From positions 1 through 64,000 of the forward strand of contig CAWFNG010000013.1 in assembly GCA_963817135.1 (NCBI GenBank): a stretch of DNA of 64,000 bases, written 5' to 3'. The notes beneath the pieces are model-generated. The model saw only the letters and a list, made by a program, of their open reading frames with translations, ran no database searches and was not told the origin of the DNA. The position numbers and the translations under genes are program-made. The stretch comes from VAZQ01 sp963817135 (GTDB lineage: Bacteria > Pseudomonadota > Alphaproteobacteria > Rhizobiales > Xanthobacteraceae). How positions within the stretch are numbered: the stretch's first letter is position 1; each line of letters begins with the position of its first letter. Positions 60,741 to 64,000 of this stretch are shown one piece after another.

Positions 60741-61184
60741 TTGGCTGGTGCGTCGGCTCATATGTGCGGAATGGTTTGGAAACGGCTGCCGAAGCGTGAG
60801 GATATTACAACTGACATGCCGCTACGGCTCAGCGTGGCCGCTGCGCTTGCGTTTCCCGATGGCTCGATGTCAGCATCAGGACTGCGGCGCGAAGCTGCCC
60901 GTGGGCGCCTCGTTATCGAACGCATTGCCGGTAAGGATTTCACTACGCTTGCCAATATTGAACGGATGAGGGAATTATGCCGCGTCGAAACAAAGGGGCC
61001 AGGCTCTGGCTCCGTCCCACGCGCCGGGACGGGGAGGGAGTGCATCGTGCAACCTGGATCATCCTCGATGGCGAAAAGCACATCGCCACAGGATGCTCTG
61101 CGACTGAAGTTGCAGCGGCGGAAGACGAGCTCGCCAGCTACATTGCAGCGAAATACCAACCCTTCCGCAAAGAGCGCGACATAG
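60741..61184 (+). CDS. Excisionase-like small DNA-binding protein (start and end uncertain)
   Basis: The reading frame contains PLRLSVAAALAFPDGSMSAS followed by GLRREAARGRLVIERIAGKD and FTTLANIERMRELCRVE. This matches the short winged-helix-type proteins that commonly precede tyrosine integrases in alphaproteobacterial islands. The recognisable part ends near 61000; the remaining frame to 61184 overlaps the integrase start by 208 bases and has no family similarity that I can see. An internal ATG at 60816 (MPLRLS) is a likely alternative start. It would direct integration versus excision. Confidence 0.6.
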   Translation: MAGASAHMCGMVWKRLPKREDITTDMPLRLSVAAALAFPDGSMSASGLRREAARGRLVIERIAGKDFTTLANIERMRELCRVETKGPGSGSVPRAGTGRECIVQPGSSSMAKSTSPQDALRLKLQRRKTSSPATLQRNTNPSAKSAT

Positions 61185-62236
61185 AACAGATCGATATTGC
61201 CGACGTCTTATCGATTTATGACGAGGACTGCGGCAGCCGACAGGCAAATCGAGGGCAGTTCGACGCTCGTCTAGCGCGGTTGAATGATTTCTGGGGCGGT
61301 AAGAAGCTCGCCGAGGTCACTGGCAAGACGTGCCGTGAATACGTCAAATGGCGCGGTAACAGGGGAGGGGCCCGACGAGACCTTGAAGATCTGCGTGCGG
61401 CGATTAATCACCACGCCAAGGAAGGCTTTCACCGCGGAATTGTTCGCGTGCTTCTTCCGCCAAGAGGTGCGCCTCGAACTCGATGGCTCAGCCGAAAGGA
61501 AGCCGCCAAGGTGTTGCGCGTCTGTTGGCGGGCGCGCGAGATCCAGACTGTCCACCGGGGACCTAACAAAGGCCAGAAGATCGAGACCGAACGGCGTCCC
61601 TTACGCCATCTGGCCAAGTTCATTCTGATCGGCCTGTATACGGGAACTCGCGCGAGCGCGATCGCCACCGCCTCGTTCCAAAAGGGGCTCGGTCTCTCAT
61701 TCGTTGACGTTGAGAACGGCCTTTTTTACCGGCTCGCTGAAGGTAAGGCTGAAACGAAAAAGCGCCAAACACCCGTCCCCATCCCACCGCGTCTGCTCGC
61801 TCATCTCCGCAGATGGGCTGCTACTAGCACCATTGGGGATCATGTCGTTGAATGGTCCGGCAGCCCCGTGAAATCAGTCAAGACTGCCTTCAAAAGTGCA
61901 GTCCGATTGGCCCATCTCGAAGGCAAAATCAGTCCACATACGTTGCGGCATACGGCAGCAACTTGGCTTATGCAGGCGGGCGTCGACAAATGGGAGGCGG
62001 CCGGATTTCTCGGCATGAGTGTTGAGATGCTCGATCGCGTGTACGGGCATCATCATCCTGATTATCTACGAACAGCGGCACGCGCGATCGGATACCGTCA
62101 TCAAAGGCAATCATTGGCCGATTTATTGGCCGGACATCGAACTCGACAGCCGCTCGCCTCGCAACCCGTTGTAAAATCTGGTGGGCCCGGGAGGACTCGA
62201 ACCTCCAACCAAACCGTTATGAGCGGTTGGCTCTAA
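60977..62236 (+). CDS. Tyrosine recombinase/integrase of the tRNA-Ile-associated element
   Basis: A 419-residue phage-type integrase. The N-terminal ~70 residues are the arm-binding part (WLRPTRRDGEGVHRATWIIL), then a SAM-like core-binding domain (ARLNDFWGGKKLAEVTGKTC) and the catalytic domain with Arg225 (IGLYTGTRASAIA), His321 and Arg324 (ISPHTLRHTAATWL), and Tyr356 (MLDRVYGHHHPDYL). The His/Trp usually in LGH is Met here (FLGMS). The last residues, SGGPGRTRTSNQTVMSGWL, are encoded by the 3' half of the tRNA-Ile gene on the other strand, the classic arrangement for integration into a tRNA. Confidence 0.92.
   Translation: MPRRNKGARLWLRPTRRDGEGVHRATWIILDGEKHIATGCSATEVAAAEDELASYIAAKYQPFRKERDIEQIDIADVLSIYDEDCGSRQANRGQFDARLARLNDFWGGKKLAEVTGKTCREYVKWRGNRGGARRDLEDLRAAINHHAKEGFHRGIVRVLLPPRGAPRTRWLSRKEAAKVLRVCWRAREIQTVHRGPNKGQKIETERRPLRHLAKFILIGLYTGTRASAIATASFQKGLGLSFVDVENGLFYRLAEGKAETKKRQTPVPIPPRLLAHLRRWAATSTIGDHVVEWSGSPVKSVKTAFKSAVRLAHLEGKISPHTLRHTAATWLMQAGVDKWEAAGFLGMSVEMLDRVYGHHHPDYLRTAARAIGYRHQRQSLADLLAGHRTRQPLASQPVVKSGGPGRTRTSNQTVMSGWL
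62182..62220. other. Predicted attachment site (attR-type junction) in tRNA-Ile 3' end
   Basis: The integrase reading frame continues into this tRNA 3' segment, so recombination has restored a complete tRNA here. The exact core cannot be set without the other junction, and I did not find a second copy of this segment in the window. Confidence 0.5.
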
Positions 62237-62254
62237 CCATTGAGCTACGGGCCC
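62182..62254 (-). tRNA. tRNA-Ile (CAT anticodon, lysidine type)
   Basis: On the minus strand a 73-base cloverleaf: acceptor GGGCCCG/CGGGCCC, D-arm GCTC-AATGGTTA-GAGC, anticodon stem AACCG/CGGTT with loop CTCATAA (anticodon CAT), T-arm GGAGG-TTCGAGT-CCTCC and discriminator A; CCA is not encoded. The C-T-C-A-T-A-A loop is typical of tRNA-Ile2, whose wobble C is converted to lysidine to read AUA, rather than tRNA-Met. Its 3' half is the likely attachment site of the element to the left. Confidence 0.93.
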
Positions 62255-62520
62255 GATGCTTTTGCGTGCGAAATGCCGCCGTCGGCAAGGCGGAACCGCG
62301 CGTCCCCCATACAGTTTTGCACCGCGAGCGGCAATCGCATGACTAACCTGCGTCTCTAATGCAGGCGCCGTTTTCCACGCGTGTTTCCAACCGCGCCGGC
62401 GGCTCCCCCGATCCTTTAACCATATGCCGAGCCGCCACAAAGCGGCCCGCAGTGACCGGCAATCTTTGAACAACCGTTAACAACCTGCATCGCATTCTGC
62501 CCCGCATGGCGTGGGGCATG

Positions 62521-63919
62521 CGTTGGTATTGGGGAAGCTCCGCATTCGTCGGTGTGCTGGCGGTGCTCGCGGGTTGCACCGGCGGCAGCTTCTTTGCTGA
62601 GCGCGAGGCCTGGCGCCACGAGGCCGAGGTGCAGTGCCTCAACTCGGGTGTGGTGAAAGAAGGCCCGGGGATTGTGCGCATCGATCCCATTCGCGGCCCA
62701 GGCGTCTGCGGCGCCGATTTCCCGTTCAAAGTTTCAAGCTTGGGCGAGAGCGCGCCCTTTGGCTATGCCGACGAGATCAGGCCGCCGGAAGGAATTGTCG
62801 GCAATTCCACCGCCACTCCGACATGGCCTATTAAGAAGCCCGTTGAGACGACTGCGCGGCAGAACGCAACGACCCCGCGCAATCCCGTTCGCTCGCCCTT
62901 GCGCTACGAGAGTGGGCGGTTCGACAAATGAGCCCATCTCCCTCTATCCCCCCGGTGTGAATGATCAGCCGGATCCGCCGCGGGATAACTATGATTTTCG
63001 TCGTCCCTACGGGGCTTTGCCTCCTCCGGCACGATCCCGGGGCGATACTACGCCATCATCCTCCCTCCGTGACGATTTCTCGCCTGTTCCGTACGAGCGG
63101 CGGCCCCTGGTCGACACGCAAAATGCACCAATGCGGACCGGGGTTACGCGCGCTCCGTTGCGTGACCCGCCGTATGGGCAAACCGTGCCTTCGCGTGAGA
63201 TGAGGCAAGAGCAGGACTATCGCCGCAATGTTGCGCCAGCGGTTCGGCTGCAGTCACAGGAGAACGTGCCGGTGACCGGCTCGGCACAGCCGGTCGCGGT
63301 GAAGCCCGCAGCGACGCTTGCCTGTCCCCTTGTATCGGAGCTCGATCGCTGGCTCGCCAATTCGGTGCAACCGGCAGCCATGCGTTGGTTTGGCGCGCCG
63401 GTCGCCGAGATCAAACAGATCTCTGCCTATTCCTGTCGCGGAATGAACGGCAATTCGCTGGCACGGATTTCCGAGCACGCGTTCGGCAATGCCCTCGATA
63501 TCGCTTCCTTTACATTGACGGATGGCCGCACCATCACCGTGAAAGCCGGGTGGAATGGTTTGCCGGAGGAGCAGGGCTTCCTGCGCGATGTGCAGAGGGC
63601 GGCGTGCGACCAATTTACCACCGTACTCGCACCGGGTTCGAACGCCTATCACTACGATCACATCCACGTCGATCTCATGTATCGGCGCGACGGCCATCGC
63701 GCTTGTAATCCACACGCTGTTTCTGGCGAGGAGGTCGCCGCGCGTGTCGGCGGGCGCTATGCGGTGAGGCGGAGAAGCGAGCCTTCCGTCACCGGCTCGT
63801 TTTCGGCGCGCCGGCTGGCATCGTCATCGAAACGTCCGTCGCCTGAACGCGACGAGGAGGAGCGACGCGAGCAAGCGCTACCGTTGGCCGAGCCGGGAGC
63901 CGACGGCGAAGAGGATTAA
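62521..63919 (+). pseudogene. Extensin-like family lipoprotein, frameshifted
   Basis: The first frame starts at 62521 (MRWYWGSSAFVGVLAVLAGC, lipobox LAGC) and has the conserved PGIVRIDPIRGPGVCGADFP; it stops at 62931. Near 62905-62925 a one-base shift leads into a second frame: NEPISLYPPGVNDQPDPPRD, a Pro/Arg-rich linker, and the extensin-like C-terminal domain CPLVSELDRWLANSVQPAAM, ISAYSCRGMNGNSLARISEH, AFGNALDIASFTLTDG and AYHYDHIHVDLMYRRDGH. The last contains the SEHAxGxAxD and HxDH residues of that metallopeptidase-like fold. The stop is at 63919, joined length about 466 residues. Probably an envelope lipoprotein of unknown role. Upstream 62255-62520 shows nothing else. Confidence 0.82.
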
Positions 63920-64000
63920 CCTTCCGAAAGCGGACCAAGCCCTTTCTAGGGGAGTAACCTGCGGCTGTGGCACGGTTTTTCTGATATTCGCGCCCTCTAA

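Noticed and set aside
62182..62254. Calling the tRNA tRNA-Met because of its CAT anticodon
   Set aside because: The CTCATAA loop and overall stem pattern fit the lysidine-type tRNA-Ile better than initiator or elongator Met.

Overview
The window is mostly GC-rich DNA from an alphaproteobacterium, most likely Hyphomicrobiales of the Nitrobacteraceae type (Bradyrhizobium/Rhodopseudomonas relatives). I infer this from the crowd of orphan periplasmic binding proteins (PF04392-type and TctC/Bug-type), a TadG-like pilus protein, a fused molybdenum hydroxylase, an extensin-like lipoprotein and several tiny ORFs of a kind familiar from that group. No rRNA is present and there is one tRNA.

Layout. 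1-8.1 kb: a partial Bug receptor, UDP-glucose dehydrogenase, a PhoD-type phosphatase, a YejA-like peptide-binding protein and two small proteins. 8.2-11.2 kb: small hypothetical genes, a striking T-poor purine tract and loose intergenic DNA. 11.2-25.2 kb: eight intact PF04392-type binding proteins, several in head-to-tail overlap, interrupted by a Bug receptor, a Gfo/Idh/MocA oxidoreductase, a CheY-like regulator, a DUF1326/DUF2182 pair and a Cys-rich secreted protein. No permease or ATPase accompanies them. 25.2-28.6 kb: an acyl-CoA synthetase overlapping a ThDP enzyme, possibly a 2-hydroxyacyl-CoA ligase/lyase pair. 28.69-30.02 kb: an IS5/IS1182-like insertion sequence. 30-34 kb: a membrane protein, PilZ, a TadG-like protein and an M50 protease. 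34-39 kb: a three-gene molybdenum hydroxylase operon. 39-46 kb: GST, PaaK-like ligase, NeuD-like acyltransferase and an acyl-carrier-like protein that lacks its serine. 46-51 kb: a split sensor kinase, a ninth binding protein and an MBL-fold enzyme.

51.1-62.25 kb looks like an integrated mobile element next to tRNA-Ile(CAT). It starts with an AT-rich stretch (51.5-54.3 kb) holding an HNH-type protein. It continues with a serine recombinase, a broken HNH/recombinase-like gene, a ParB-domain/MT-A70 methyltransferase fusion with a DNPW motif, a wrecked VapE-type replication gene, a von Willebrand A protein, an excisionase-like ORF and a tyrosine integrase whose 3' end runs into the tRNA. Beyond the tRNA is a frameshifted extensin-like lipoprotein gene.

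At least ten otherwise well-conserved genes carry one- or two-base indels, some at homopolymers. Either the assembly has uncorrected indels or this stretch is decaying; read every 'frameshift' call here with that in mind.
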